A DNA stretch of 44,856 nucleotides. Source: Paenibacillus sp. PL91. Its GTDB lineage: Bacteria; Bacillota; Bacilli; Paenibacillales; Paenibacillaceae. The translations under genes and the position numbers were made by a program. The stretch is from NCBI RefSeq assembly GCF_012935325.2, contig NZ_JABBYG020000032.1:1-44856 (forward strand), given 5' to 3'. The notes under the pieces are model-generated. The model did not search any database and had not been told where the DNA came from. It worked only from the letters and a program-made list of their open reading frames with translations. Positions 31,452 through 40,434 of the stretch are shown here, in pieces (position 1 is the stretch's first letter; every line of letters begins with the position of its first letter).

Positions 31452-32738
31452 TTATTCCCGTTCCTTCTGCAGACGAATTTCAATCGCGCGAGCGTGGCCT
31501 TCAAGTCCCTCGTGGCGAGCAAGCGTCATGATTTTGTCGCCATTAGCAAGCAGAGCTTCCTTGCTGTAATAGATCAGGCTCGATTTCTTTAGAAAATCGT
31601 CGACATTGACCGGCGAAGAGAAGCGTGCTGTGCCATTTGTCGGGATGATGTGATTCGGTCCTGCAAAATAATCACCTACAGGCTCCGAGCTGTAAGGCCC
31701 GAGGAAAATAGCGCCGGCGTTCTGAATGTAGCCGAGCAGACGCATCGGATCCACCGTCAGCACCTCAAGGTGCTCAGGTGCTAGCTGATTAACGACGTCG
31801 ATTCCCGCTTCAAGCGAATCGACGAGCAGCACTGCCCCGTAGCTGTCAATGGAGCTGCGGGCGATGTCTTGTCGCGGCAGCGTGGACAGCTGGCGCTCCA
31901 CCTCCGCTGCAACCGCCTCCGCAAGCTGCTGCGACGGCGTAACCAATATCGCCGACGCCATTTCATCGTGCTCTGCCTGCGACAATAGATCCGCGGCTAC
32001 GTACGCGGGATCAGCTGAATCGTCAGCAAGCACGACGATTTCACTTGGCCCGGCGATACTGTCGATATCGACGGCACCGAATACGGCGCGCTTCGCCAGC
32101 GCCACGTAAATGTTGCCCGGTCCGCAAATTTTGTCGACCGGAGCAATGCTGGCCGTGCCGTACGCAAGCGCGGCAATGGCCTGAGCTCCGCCGACCCGGT
32201 ACATCTCCTTGACGCCCGCTTCCGCAGCGGCAACGAGAATATACGGGTCGATTCCAGCAGTGCCGCCAGTTGCAGGCGGCGTCACCATGACGATCTCCGG
32301 CACGCCGGCTACCTGTGCCGGAATGACATTCATCAGCACGGACGACGGATAAGCCGCCTTGCCCCCGGGCACGTATACGCCGACCCGCTTCAGCGGCCGC
32401 ATAATTTGCCCGAGCAGCGTTCCGTCCTGCTGCAGGTCCATCCACGAGGTCCGCATTTGCTTCTCGTGGAATTTCCGAACATTCACGGCCGCTTCGCGAA
32501 TCGCCGTGAGGAAGTCGGCGTCGACAAGCGCATACGCCGCCTGAATTTCCTCCTGCGTCACGCGCAGCGACGCTGCGTCCAGCTTAACGCGGTCATGCTG
32601 CTCCGTGTACCTCAGCAGCGCCGCGTCCCCCTCGGCCTTTACGTCTGCGACGATCCTTAAGGCCGCTTCATTTTGCTCCGGCGTTCCATACTCCACCTCG
32701 CGCTTTAATCCAAACTGCTCCGCTCGCATAATGCGCAT
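31452..32738 (-). CDS. hisD: Histidinol dehydrogenase
   Basis: Zinc-dependent, two-step NAD oxidation of histidinol to histidine. 428 residues. Seen: YVPGGKAAYPSSVLMNVIPA, GGAQAIAALAYGT, KICGPGNIYVALAKR, GPSEIVVLADDSADP, DLLSQAEHDEMA with metal and catalytic residues, QLAPEHLEVLT, and AGPNHIIPTNGTARF. The frame opens at a TTG (32756), but GGAAGGAG places ATG 32736-32738 (MRIMRAEQFG) as start. The local base composition is richer in GC than neighbouring spacers. Repeat-filled spacers lie on both sides. Confidence 0.97.
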   Translation of the reverse strand: MRIMRAEQFGLKREVEYGTPEQNEAALRIVADVKAEGDAALLRYTEQHDRVKLDAASLRVTQEEIQAAYALVDADFLTAIREAAVNVRKFHEKQMRTSWMDLQQDGTLLGQIMRPLKRVGVYVPGGKAAYPSSVLMNVIPAQVAGVPEIVMVTPPATGGTAGIDPYILVAAAEAGVKEMYRVGGAQAIAALAYGTASIAPVDKICGPGNIYVALAKRAVFGAVDIDSIAGPSEIVVLADDSADPAYVAADLLSQAEHDEMASAILVTPSQQLAEAVAAEVERQLSTLPRQDIARSSIDSYGAVLLVDSLEAGIDVVNQLAPEHLEVLTVDPMRLLGYIQNAGAIFLGPYSSEPVGDYFAGPNHIIPTNGTARFSSPVNVDDFLKKSSLIYYSKEALLANGDKIMTLARHEGLEGHARAIEIRLQKERE

Positions 32739-32818
32739 ATCATCCGCTCCTTCCAAATACTCGCCTTACTCATCTATGTGATCTTACCAGTATCCCAGTA
32801 TCATCCCAGTCAAGCTCT

Positions 32819-33024
32819 ATCCTTGAATGTTTCGATCACTTGCTCTAAGCTCAACTATGAATTGGATCGTCTCAAACACTCGCTCTAAGCTCGACTCCAC
32901 GTTCGATTATCTTATCACTCGCTCTATCTCGACTACCCATTCGATCATTCTCATCAATCACTCTAAGCTCAAAGACTCTACATTTGATCGTCCAATCACT
33001 CGAACTAAGCTCGATTTGAACTTC
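32819..33024. repeat. Degenerate ~40-bp tandem repeat between hisG and hisD
   Basis: Five units, starting near 32831, 32862, 32902, 32940 and 32983, with consensus TTCGATC..CATCACTCGC followed by TCTAAGCTCGA. Period varies from about 31 to 43 bp. The block fills the whole spacer of about 270 bp. Confidence 0.85.
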
Positions 33025-33029
33025 GCCCC

Positions 33030-33674
33030 TTAAACCCGCCCAGCCAACGTAACTTGTAGTCGGTCACACAAACTCTGAATCGCCTCGTTCTTCATCCGGT
33101 AGCTTACCCGATTGGCAATCAAGCGGCTCGTAATGCCGAAGATTGACTCCATCTCCACAAGCCCGTTCTCGCGCAGCGTTTGGCCCGTTTCCACCATATC
33201 GACGATACGATCCGCCAGTCCGATCATCGGCGCAAGCTCGATCGAGCCATTCAGCTTAATCACCTCAACCTGTTGACCTAGCTCGCGGAAATAAGCGGAA
33301 GCTACATTCGGGTACTTGGTCGCGACGCGAGGATTAATAGTCGGCTTCCAATCCGGCATGCCGATAACCGACATGCGGCATTTGGCTATGCCAAGATCAA
33401 GCAGCTCATAGACATCCTTATTTTCCTCCATGAGCACGTCTTTGCCGACGATGCCGATATCCGCCACGCCGTATTCTACATAGGTCGGCACGTCGACCGG
33501 CTTCGCCATAATAAACTCCATGCCTACCTCGGGCAGCTCAATGATCAGCTTGCGCGTATCATCAAAATCACTCGGAATCGGCAATCCCGCCTCGCGGAAC
33601 AGCTTCGATGCCACCTTATAAATGCGACCCTTCGGCATCGCCACTTTCAATATGTCCTTTGTCTCTCCGCTCAT
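33030..33674 (-). CDS. hisG: ATP phosphoribosyltransferase, short form catalytic subunit
   Basis: First step of histidine synthesis: ATP plus PRPP to phosphoribosyl-ATP. 214 residues, the short form that lacks the C-terminal regulatory domain and needs HisZ. Seen: LKVAMPKGRIY, KPVDVPTYVEYGVADIGIVG, ELAPMIGLADRIVDMVETG and the PRPP loop region TLRENGLVEM. It overlaps hisZ by four bases (ATGA), in accord with formation of a HisZ-HisG complex. Confidence 0.97.
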   Translation of the reverse strand: MSGETKDILKVAMPKGRIYKVASKLFREAGLPIPSDFDDTRKLIIELPEVGMEFIMAKPVDVPTYVEYGVADIGIVGKDVLMEENKDVYELLDLGIAKCRMSVIGMPDWKPTINPRVATKYPNVASAYFRELGQQVEVIKLNGSIELAPMIGLADRIVDMVETGQTLRENGLVEMESIFGITSRLIANRVSYRMKNEAIQSLCDRLQVTLAGRV

Positions 33675-34903
33675 GTGGCGCTGCCTCCTTTAATTCCGTT
33701 TCCGCTAAACGTCAGCAAAGCCGTATAATTCACGCCTTTATGCGCGAATGAGCTCTGCTCCTTCGATTTCAATCCTTCTATAAGAGCGCCGGTCTTCTCA
33801 TCGAACCGCTCCGTAACAACGCTAACCCCCTGTGCGCGCAGCTCCTGCGCTTTGACAAGCGCTCCTCCGCGTCCCGCAGCATCATAGACAACTAGCGTAC
33901 GCTCCGTTTCAATCTCCGCTTGATCGCCAAGCAGCTCCAAAATACGCGTCGTCTTCAGTGCAAATCCCGTTGCAGGCGCCGGTCTGCCGAACTGAGCCAG
34001 CAGGTTGTCATAACGACCGCCGCTCACAACCGGGAATCCAAGATCAGCCGCGTACCCTTCGAAGGTCATGCCTGTATAGTAAGAGAAGTCTCCAATCATC
34101 GTCAGGTCAATGAGCACATGCTCGCATACGCCATATGCCTTCAGTACATCCCAAATTTCGCATAGATGGCGAATCGATGAGCGTGCGTTATCATCCACAC
34201 TTAGCTGCAATGCCTGATCGCAGATCTCTTGACCGCCGCGCAAACGCAAAATCCCTTCAAGCTCCTGCTGCACCGATTCATCGATAGACAGCTCGCGCAG
34301 CTGCTGGCGGTAGCCGACAAAATCACGTCCGAGCAGGCAGCTCTTAAGCTGCTCTTGCGCTTCCACCTGGCCTGGAAGAGCTTCTTCCATTAAGCCGTTC
34401 AGAAAGCCTACATGCCCAATCGCTATTTTGAAGCGCTCGACGCCTGCTGCTTTTAATGATGCGATTGCAAGCGCAACGACCTCCGCATCCGCTTCAGCCG
34501 AAGAGTCGCCGACGAGCTCGACTCCCGTTTGGAAAAACTCCGCCTCGCGGCCTGCTTCTTCCTCAATAGCGCGGAACACGTTCGAATGGTAAGATAAGCG
34601 CTGCGGGAAGTCAGCTTGCTTCAATAACGATGATACAACGCGAGCGATTGGCGCCGTCATATCGGAGCGCAGCACCAGCGTCGTCCCCCGATTGTTGAGC
34701 AGCTTGAACAGCTTCTGATCCGACGTGGAGCTTGCAACGCCCACCGTATCGTAGTATTCCATCGTTGGTGTAATAATTTGCTCGTAGCCCCAGCCCTGCA
34801 TGCAAGCCAGCACCTGACGTTCTATGTGTCGCAGCTTCGCTACCGCGCCTGGCAAATAATCTTTTACGCCTGTCGGCTTCTCAAAAACTTTTGGTTTTGA
34901 CAT
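33671..34903 (-). CDS. hisZ: ATP phosphoribosyltransferase regulatory subunit (HisRS paralogue)
   Basis: A 410-residue class II HisRS-like protein without tRNA charging function; it activates and mediates histidine feedback on short HisG. Seen: GVKDYLPGAVAKLRHIERQV, motif 2-like TLVLRSDMTAPIARVVSS, RLSYHSNVFRA, and YTGMTFEGYAADLGFPVVSGGRYDNL. First gene of the his operon; ATG follows AAGGTGATC. No T-box leader or strong promoter was recognised in the 130 bases before it. Confidence 0.96.
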   Translation of the reverse strand: MSKPKVFEKPTGVKDYLPGAVAKLRHIERQVLACMQGWGYEQIITPTMEYYDTVGVASSTSDQKLFKLLNNRGTTLVLRSDMTAPIARVVSSLLKQADFPQRLSYHSNVFRAIEEEAGREAEFFQTGVELVGDSSAEADAEVVALAIASLKAAGVERFKIAIGHVGFLNGLMEEALPGQVEAQEQLKSCLLGRDFVGYRQQLRELSIDESVQQELEGILRLRGGQEICDQALQLSVDDNARSSIRHLCEIWDVLKAYGVCEHVLIDLTMIGDFSYYTGMTFEGYAADLGFPVVSGGRYDNLLAQFGRPAPATGFALKTTRILELLGDQAEIETERTLVVYDAAGRGGALVKAQELRAQGVSVVTERFDEKTGALIEGLKSKEQSSFAHKGVNYTALLTFSGNGIKGGSAT

Positions 34904-35036
34904 ATATGATCACCTTCATTTACTTTAGTGGTTTAAAGCGATACCATGTTACCATGCTAACAAATTAAAGAGTTTAATCGTAATATTAGCATGAAAAGCT
35001 TAAATTCGTCAAGCTGAACACGGCCCTTTGCGCGCC

Positions 35037-35090
35037 AAAAAGAAACCCCGCCCAGCTGCGAAACGAACGCGTTTGGACGAGGCTTTTTTA
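35037..35090 (-). terminator. Terminator after yvoF
   Basis: A roughly 12-bp stem with some G-T pairs (AAGCCTCGTCC against GGGCGGGGTTT), flanked by T runs on both strands. It separates the hprK-lgt-ppaX-yvoF unit from the his operon. Confidence 0.75.
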
Positions 35091-35094
35091 ACAG

Positions 35095-35631
35095 CTATTC
35101 GTTTAAAAAGTTCCTTACGCTCTCATCCATCTCGCCCTTCGCAGCTGTTTCGCTCCGCTTGATCTCCCGTATCGGATTGCCTCCTACAAATGTATAAGCA
35201 GGCACATCCTTATGAACGATTGAGCCAGCGGCTATTACCGCATGATCACCAATATTAACGCCGGGCAATATCGTCGTGTTTGCGCCGATCATGACATGAG
35301 AGCCAATGTCCACGTTGCCGAGCCGATATTCCTTGATCAAATATTCATGGGTTAGAATTGTTGTATTATATCCAATAATCGTATTATTGCCGACCGTAAT
35401 TCGTTCGGGAAAGAAGACGTCGACCATCACCATTAACGCAAAAGCGGTATGCTCTCCGACCTTCATTCCGAGCACTCGGCGGTAAATCCAATTTTTGAGC
35501 GGAAGAACCGGACAGTAACGCGCCAGCTGGATAAAAATAAAATTCCGGACCGACTTCCATCGGCTTACCGTCGAATATACCTGCCACAGCGCATTTGGTC
35601 CTTCCACTGGATATCGATCAACTTTGCGCAA
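35095..35631 (-). CDS. YvoF-type acyltransferase (left-handed beta-helix)
   Basis: A 178-residue hexapeptide-repeat acyltransferase of the WbbJ/LacA group. The repeats run over about residues 70-155: ITVGNNTIIGYNTTIL, VDIGSHVMIGANTTILPGVN, IGDHAVIAAGSIVHKDVPAY and FVGGNPIREIK. The catalytic His is likely in LTHEY. It starts at TTG 35629-35631, with GGGAG four bases before, and overlaps ppaX by 14 bases. Gene order hprK-lgt-ppaX-yvoF-hisZ is as in B. subtilis. Acceptor unknown; O-acetylation of a sugar or glycan is likely. Confidence 0.88.
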   Translation of the reverse strand: MRKVDRYPVEGPNALWQVYSTVSRWKSVRNFIFIQLARYCPVLPLKNWIYRRVLGMKVGEHTAFALMVMVDVFFPERITVGNNTIIGYNTTILTHEYLIKEYRLGNVDIGSHVMIGANTTILPGVNIGDHAVIAAGSIVHKDVPAYTFVGGNPIREIKRSETAAKGEMDESVRNFLNE

Positions 35632-36289
35632 GCGTCTCCCGCTCCAATCCTACAAATGAATAAAGATCGCGCATATCTTGAATGACATGATGCGCTCCAG
35701 CATCCTTGAGCTTCAACTCGCCTTTAAGCGACCAAGCTACGCCTACCGCAATGGCACCGGCCGCAATCGCCGATTCGATATCCACCGTGCTGTCGCCCAC
35801 CATGATTGTCGTTGCCGGATCTGCTCCAAGCAGCCCAATTGCTTTGCTCACAGGCTCGGCATGAGGTTTAGGATTGACGACATCGTCAATTGTGACGATT
35901 GCATCCACGTAATCAAACAATCCCGTGTATTTCAAACCACGTTCTGTTGTCAGACGCATTTTGGTCGTAACGACGCCGATTTGAATGCCATGCTCATGAA
36001 GCCTTTCGATAACCTCGTTGACGTAATCGAATGCTTTTACATACTCGTCATGCAAGCGCAAATTAACTTCGCGATACGCCGCAACAAGATGCGTGACATC
36101 CTCTAGCCCTGAGAATAGCTTCATTTGGTCCGTAAGAGGCTGGCCCATGCTTGGGATGATATGCTCCCTGCCGAAGCCCTCCGGCGTCACGCCCTGCAAA
36201 GATTCTATGAACGAGCGAATGATGAGCTCATTGGTGTCGATAATCGTGCCGTCCAAGTCGAACAGCATCGTTTTGATTTTGCCCGTCAT
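35618..36289 (-). CDS. ppaX: Pyrophosphatase PpaX
   Basis: HAD-superfamily phosphatase, 223 residues, that hydrolyses the pyrophosphate released when HprK dephosphorylates P-Ser-HPr (B. subtilis). Motif I is LFDLDGTIIDTNEL, motif II VVTTKMR, the Lys is in VVNPKPHAEP, and motif III is MVGDSTVDIESA. It sits 18 bases after lgt and overlaps yvoF. Other HAD phosphatases look similar; the hprK-lgt neighbourhood makes PpaX convincing. Confidence 0.93.
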   Translation of the reverse strand: MTGKIKTMLFDLDGTIIDTNELIIRSFIESLQGVTPEGFGREHIIPSMGQPLTDQMKLFSGLEDVTHLVAAYREVNLRLHDEYVKAFDYVNEVIERLHEHGIQIGVVTTKMRLTTERGLKYTGLFDYVDAIVTIDDVVNPKPHAEPVSKAIGLLGADPATTIMVGDSTVDIESAIAAGAIAVGVAWSLKGELKLKDAGAHHVIQDMRDLYSFVGLERETLAQS

Positions 36290-36306
36290 CGTAAAACCTC
36301 CTTGAA

Positions 36307-37308
36307 TTACTCTTGTCGTTTGCCGGCTTCTTCCTCTTTGATCGTAGCCGCATCTTCCAATTTAGCTGCTGCATCTGAGCCGCCGTTTCTCTCCGGCTTC
36401 GTTGTTACAATTGGATCAAGGTAACGTGCTGATGCAAGGCCTGTCTTACGGCGTACAATAATGAGCACGATAGCTCCAAGAATGAACAGCAAAGCCAGTA
36501 CTTGCGAGATTCTAATATTGCCGTATGCAGGATCTAAATAACCTTGCTTAAACAGAACTTCCATTGGCGTCCATAGCCCATTGATGAATGAAGCAAGCCA
36601 AGATGGTCCCATAAATGCCAAGCTGTCCGTACGCAGCGCTTCAATGAAGAAACGGCCAATGGAATACCAGATAAAGTAGCTGGCCATCAGCTCACCCGCA
36701 CGTAAAAACTTTTGGCGGCGCAGCACGAGCAATATGATAATCCCGACTAAGCTCCATATCGATTCATACAAAAATGCAGGATGGCGGTATACGCCTTGCA
36801 CGAGCATTTGATCAACGATAAAAGATGGCAAATGCAGCGTATCGCGCAGGAATGACTCGCTAACCTCTCCGCCGTAAGCTTCCTGGTTCATAAAATTGCC
36901 CCAGCGTCCGATCATTTGGCCCGCAAGCAGTCCGGGTACACAAATGTCCACCAGACGCCAGAAGTTATAGCCTTTGTAGCGGAAGTAGAAGAATCCGCAA
37001 ATAAAGGCTCCAATAATCGCGCCATAAATCGCGATGCCGCCATTCCATATTTTGAACACGTCAATAAAGTTACCTTTATAATCTTCCCATTTGAAGGCAA
37101 CATAATAAATTCGCGCACCAATGATGGCAGAAGGAACGCCTAACAGCAGCAAGTCCATAAATAAATCCGGCTTAATGCCGAATCGCTTTCCTTCCTGCAC
37201 AGCAAACAGCAGCCCCACTAACGCAGCCGTTCCCAAAATAATGCCATACCAATGCACTTCAATCGATCCTAACGTGAAGGCAATTGGATTTAGTATCAAT
37301 GTCTTCAT
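36307..37308 (-). CDS. lgt: Prolipoprotein diacylglyceryl transferase
   Basis: Membrane enzyme that adds diacylglycerol to the lipobox Cys of prelipoproteins. 333 residues with about seven hydrophobic segments. Seen: VHWYGIILGTAALVGLLFA, RIYYVAFKW, GGIAIYGAIIGAF, the signature GRWGNFMNQEAYGG, YRHPAFLYESIW, and RFFIEALRTDSL. A hydrophilic C-terminal tail of about 45 residues (from KTGLASARYLDP to the end, rich in Glu/Ala/Lys) extends past the core. ATG follows AAAGGG. Located between hprK and ppaX. Confidence 0.97.
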   Translation of the reverse strand: MKTLILNPIAFTLGSIEVHWYGIILGTAALVGLLFAVQEGKRFGIKPDLFMDLLLLGVPSAIIGARIYYVAFKWEDYKGNFIDVFKIWNGGIAIYGAIIGAFICGFFYFRYKGYNFWRLVDICVPGLLAGQMIGRWGNFMNQEAYGGEVSESFLRDTLHLPSFIVDQMLVQGVYRHPAFLYESIWSLVGIIILLVLRRQKFLRAGELMASYFIWYSIGRFFIEALRTDSLAFMGPSWLASFINGLWTPMEVLFKQGYLDPAYGNIRISQVLALLFILGAIVLIIVRRKTGLASARYLDPIVTTKPERNGGSDAAAKLEDAATIKEEEAGKRQE

Positions 37309-37329
37309 TCTTTTATATCCCCTTTAGGT

Positions 37330-38268
37330 TCAATCGTATTCGTCCATATCATCGGCAATCGTTTCCGTCAGCTTATTCGTAAATTGCAGCGCCGCATTGT
37401 AGCCCATCCGCTTCAAACGGAAGTTCATCGCCGCAACCTCGATAATGACTGCTAAGTTACGACCTGGACGTACAGGCACGGTAACGAGCGGAATATCCGT
37501 GTCGATAATGCGCGTTGTTTCTTCATCCAGACCGAGGCGGTCATACTGCTTGTCCTGCTGCCAATTTTCCAGCTTGATAACTAGTCCAATCCGCTTCTGC
37601 GTACGTACCGCGCCCGCACCGAACAGCGTCATCACGTTAATGATCCCGAGACCTCTAATTTCAAGCAGGTGACGAATGAGCTCCGGCGCGCTGCCGTGCA
37701 GCTGTGCGTCTGAGGTTTGCATGATCTCGACCGCATCATCGGCCACAAGCCGGTGTCCGCGTTTGACAAGCTCTAGCGCCGTTTCGCTCTTGCCTATGCC
37801 GCTGCCGCCAGTAATGAGCATGCCTACGCCGTAAACATCAACGAGAACGCCATGAATCGTCGCCGTTGGCGCCAGCTTTCTCTCCAGGAAGTCAGTAATT
37901 CTGCTGGATAAAATGGTCGTTGCCACGTTGCTTCGCAGCAGCGGGATTTGCATCTGGCCCGATTGCTCGATGAGCTCCTGAGGCGCTTCAAGTCCCCGGG
38001 TCAAAATAATGCATGGCGTGTCCTCGTTGCATAGACGCACCATTCGATCCTTGCGTTCCTCGCTGTCTAGCATATTCAAGAACGATATTTCCGTTCGGCC
38101 AAGCAGCTGCACCCGCTCGCTTGGATGGTAATGGAAATAACCGGCCATTTCAAGGCCTGGCCGATACAAATCATCTACCGTGATGGCACGCTTCATTCCG
38201 TCCTCGCCAGCTATAATTTCGAGCTGAAATTGTTTGACGAGCTCAGATACTTTCACTTTTTTCGGCAT
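37330..38268 (-). CDS. hprK: HPr kinase/phosphorylase
   Basis: Phosphorylates Ser46 of HPr and Crh, and reverses it, linking glycolytic state to CcpA-dependent catabolite repression. 312 residues. Walker A GGSGIGKSETALELVKRGH (about 153-172), VADDAVEI, the HprK signature ELIRHLLEIRGLGIINV and LVTVPVRPGRNLAVIIEVAA. The frame opens at 38292, but GGGAGG before ATG 38266-38268 (MPKKVKVSEL) is the start. First gene of hprK-lgt-ppaX-yvoF. Its substrate gene is at 18828. Confidence 0.97.
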   Translation of the reverse strand: MPKKVKVSELVKQFQLEIIAGEDGMKRAITVDDLYRPGLEMAGYFHYHPSERVQLLGRTEISFLNMLDSEERKDRMVRLCNEDTPCIILTRGLEAPQELIEQSGQMQIPLLRSNVATTILSSRITDFLERKLAPTATIHGVLVDVYGVGMLITGGSGIGKSETALELVKRGHRLVADDAVEIMQTSDAQLHGSAPELIRHLLEIRGLGIINVMTLFGAGAVRTQKRIGLVIKLENWQQDKQYDRLGLDEETTRIIDTDIPLVTVPVRPGRNLAVIIEVAAMNFRLKRMGYNAALQFTNKLTETIADDMDEYD

Positions 38269-38341
38269 CGTAGGGCCTCCCTCATATGACAACTGTTTGT
38301 GTGTGTATGTATGTTATTTTCCAATGTCTTCATCGTAAAGG

Positions 38342-38383
38342 AAAAAGACGCTGAACGCAACGTTTCCTCCGCTGCTCAGCGCC
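38342..38383 (-). terminator. Terminator after the anti-sigma gene
   Basis: 8-bp arms GGCGCTGA/TCAGCGTC followed by five T's on the minus strand, shortly after the stop at 38390. Confidence 0.75.
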
Positions 38384-38389
38384 TTACGA

Positions 38390-39754
38390 TTACTTAATGG
38401 GTATGCTTATTGGCTTCAATACATAGCCGATAAACTGCTCGATGTCAAAAGTTAGCGGCTGCTTGAAGTCCGCTTTCGGAATCCGAAAGACGTGGGTGAC
38501 TTTATCCTCATCAGAGTTCCATTCCACTCCCCGGCTATCCGAGATCGGATACGTGGCACCAGAAGCATCCTTAAAAATGCCCTCATGCGCAAATAGATTA
38601 TAGCTAGCCTTCTTGTCGATCTCATTTAGTCCCAGCAAATCAAGCTTGATTTCATAGCCTTCCGCTTTTTCCTCCTTGCTGACTAACTGTAGCCTGTTAT
38701 CAGGCGACGATATCGTCTCCATCTTATCCGTATCAATCGTTAAGCTTAAATTATGTTCCGATAAGAACACTCCTTCAGCCACTAAAGTCAGCTTTTTCGG
38801 CCGCTCGAAATAGCTGCTCTTGAAATGACGCGTTAATGAGGAGTTGAGTTCGCCATAACCCGAATCCGTTTCATAGCGTCTGCCTTTCTCATCAACTAGA
38901 GCTACATTGATAAAGTCATTGGCGCGCAAATTATTGTTCGGATCAGCCTCGAAGGATAGTGAAATTTGAAGAGGTGTTATGATCGCATCCTTCACTGTGA
39001 ATCGTTGTCCGCCAACCTCAAATGGCTGCTCGATAGAGATGTCCTCCCGCATCCCTGCGAACCGTTCATGCTCAATCGGAAACTCAACCCTCAGCCACTG
39101 ATCACCCAACAATAAGCTGAATTGCAGGCTCTCAGGCATTGGAACATTATCTCCCAATAAAACATCCAAATAATCATGTACTGGTACGCTATCGCCCTCG
39201 GCATCATCACTTGGAAAATGCGATGAACCTATAGAAGCCATCAAATCGGCGCAATCGCTCGTTTTTAATTCGAAATCTAGAAAACCTGTATTGTTGTTTA
39301 TGCCAGGCCCTTCAGCCGTATACAAAATGACTAATCGTTGGTCGTCAGCCAAAATATCTTCTACCGTGAATTTGTAGCCATTTTTCTCGTCAGAGAGATT
39401 TACGGGCTGAAAAAACTTATTTTCAACAGCCGACAGCAACGACTTGTCGCCTTGAATGAAATCGACATATCCGGTAAACCCCGGTATATCCTTCAACATA
39501 CCTGCAAAAGCAGGAGATACGCGCACGAACGCGGTGAGCAGCAAAAATATACTTAATGCGGAAACGATCATAGTCAGACTCATTCTCTTCCTTTTTCCGC
39601 GTACCACTCGTTTTCGCCCCTGCTCAAGCCCTCTTCGAATCGCATCATCAAGCAGCTGATCAGGTAGCTTCTCAAGCTCCATCTCTACATGTTCCTTGTC
39701 ACTCCGCAGCCTTTGACTGGCTATCTCGTAGTCCGGTTCCTTTTCCGCGTTCAT
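38390..39754 (-). CDS. Membrane-anchored anti-sigma factor-like protein (DUF4179 type)
   Basis: 454 residues. A cytosolic N-terminus of about 55 residues (with EKLPDQLLDDAIRRGLEQGR) precedes a basic stretch and one membrane segment (about 58-77, SLTMIVSALSIFLLLTAF). A long extracytoplasmic part follows, opening SPAFAGMLKDIPGFTGYVDF, which is the pattern of DUF4179 proteins coded after ECF sigma factors in Bacillota. GGAGGAG precedes the ATG. The 56-base overlap with the sigma gene implies coupled synthesis. The signal sensed is unknown. Confidence 0.85.
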   Translation of the reverse strand: MNAEKEPDYEIASQRLRSDKEHVEMELEKLPDQLLDDAIRRGLEQGRKRVVRGKRKRMSLTMIVSALSIFLLLTAFVRVSPAFAGMLKDIPGFTGYVDFIQGDKSLLSAVENKFFQPVNLSDEKNGYKFTVEDILADDQRLVILYTAEGPGINNNTGFLDFELKTSDCADLMASIGSSHFPSDDAEGDSVPVHDYLDVLLGDNVPMPESLQFSLLLGDQWLRVEFPIEHERFAGMREDISIEQPFEVGGQRFTVKDAIITPLQISLSFEADPNNNLRANDFINVALVDEKGRRYETDSGYGELNSSLTRHFKSSYFERPKKLTLVAEGVFLSEHNLSLTIDTDKMETISSPDNRLQLVSKEEKAEGYEIKLDLLGLNEIDKKASYNLFAHEGIFKDASGATYPISDSRGVEWNSDEDKVTHVFRIPKADFKQPLTFDIEQFIGYVLKPISIPIK

Positions 39755-40289
39755 CCCATATCTCCTCCTTCATTTCTGTCATATCTGCCCTTAAGCATTT
39801 TAAGCCTTTGTTCAGCCAAGTTCGGATCGTCCCATCCGGCTTCTCCAGCAGCTCAGCTATTTCCGTAATCGTCATGTCCCGATAATACTTTAATGTGATG
39901 ACCATCCGATAGTTAGCTGGAAGCAGCTTCACCCGTGCAGCCATATCCAGCCGTGCCGCCGCATCCACATCGTCTGCTTTCATTCCGTTGCCATACTGCT
40001 GTGCTATAGCCTCAGTCGGACGCTCCCGCGTCTGTTTCTTCCGAGCATCCATACATACACGTATTAAAGTTCGAATTGACCATGTCGTAAAAAATCGCGG
40101 TTCTCTTACATCTCGCCGTTTCGTCCACATCCGACATACCGTCTCTTGGAGCGCTTCCAGCGCATCCGTTTCATTCCGCATATAGGAATAGGCAATGCCA
40201 TACATTTGGTGCTTATCCAGCTCAACGCGCTGCAAAAAAGCTTCCTCATCGCCTTTAATGGCCGCCTTAGCCAGCTCCTCTTTATTCAT
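39699..40289 (-). CDS. ECF-type RNA polymerase sigma factor
   Basis: 196 residues. Region 2 (about 25-75): QMYGIAYSYMRNETDALEAL and QETVCRMWTKRRDVREPRFF, then TTWSIRTLIRVCMDARKK. Region 4 (about 115-165): LLPANYRMVITLKYYRDMT and ITEIAELLEKPDGTIRTWLN. This resembles SigV-like/ECF30 factors. ATG follows a GGGGGTAGGAG site. It overlaps the anti-sigma gene, and an ECF-type promoter upstream (40345-40372) suggests autoregulation. Confidence 0.93.
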   Translation of the reverse strand: MNKEELAKAAIKGDEEAFLQRVELDKHQMYGIAYSYMRNETDALEALQETVCRMWTKRRDVREPRFFTTWSIRTLIRVCMDARKKQTRERPTEAIAQQYGNGMKADDVDAAARLDMAARVKLLPANYRMVITLKYYRDMTITEIAELLEKPDGTIRTWLNKGLKCLRADMTEMKEEIWDERGKGTGLRDSQSKAAE

Positions 40290-40344
40290 ACTCCTACCCC
40301 CTGTGACGAGCCTGCACTTTCTTCTTCAGCTTTCCTTTCTCTAT

Positions 40345-40372
40345 TAGACGGACGTGGCGTACAAACGGTTTT
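40345..40372 (-). promoter_or_regulatory. Putative autoregulatory ECF promoter
   Basis: On the minus strand AAAACCGTTT (-35, 40363-40372) and CGTCTA (-10, 40345-40350), with 16 bp between AACC and CGTC. This is the AAC...CGT form common to ECF sigma factors, placed 55 bp upstream of the sigma start. Confidence 0.6.
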
Positions 40373-40383
40373 CGTTAATACAC

Positions 40384-40418
40384 AAAAAAAAGGAACGATC
40401 GGATAATCCGATCGTTCC
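40384..40418 (-). terminator. Terminator of the msmX-type gene
   Basis: Stem GGAACGATCGGA/TCCGATCGTTCC with a seven-T tail on the minus strand. It lies only a few bases from the ECF -35. Confidence 0.92.
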
Positions 40419-40434
40419 TCTTTCATTCTATTTA

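Noticed and set aside
32827..33033. Plus-strand 68-codon frame made of repeated TRSKLDSTFD-like peptides
   Set aside because: The repetition reflects the DNA tandem repeat between hisG and hisD, whose period is not a multiple of three; no ribosome site and opposite to the operon.
34904..35036. T-box (tRNA-His) leader ahead of hisZ
   Set aside because: No T-box sequence (AGGGTGGNACCGCG-like) or antiterminator structure was recognised in this short spacer.
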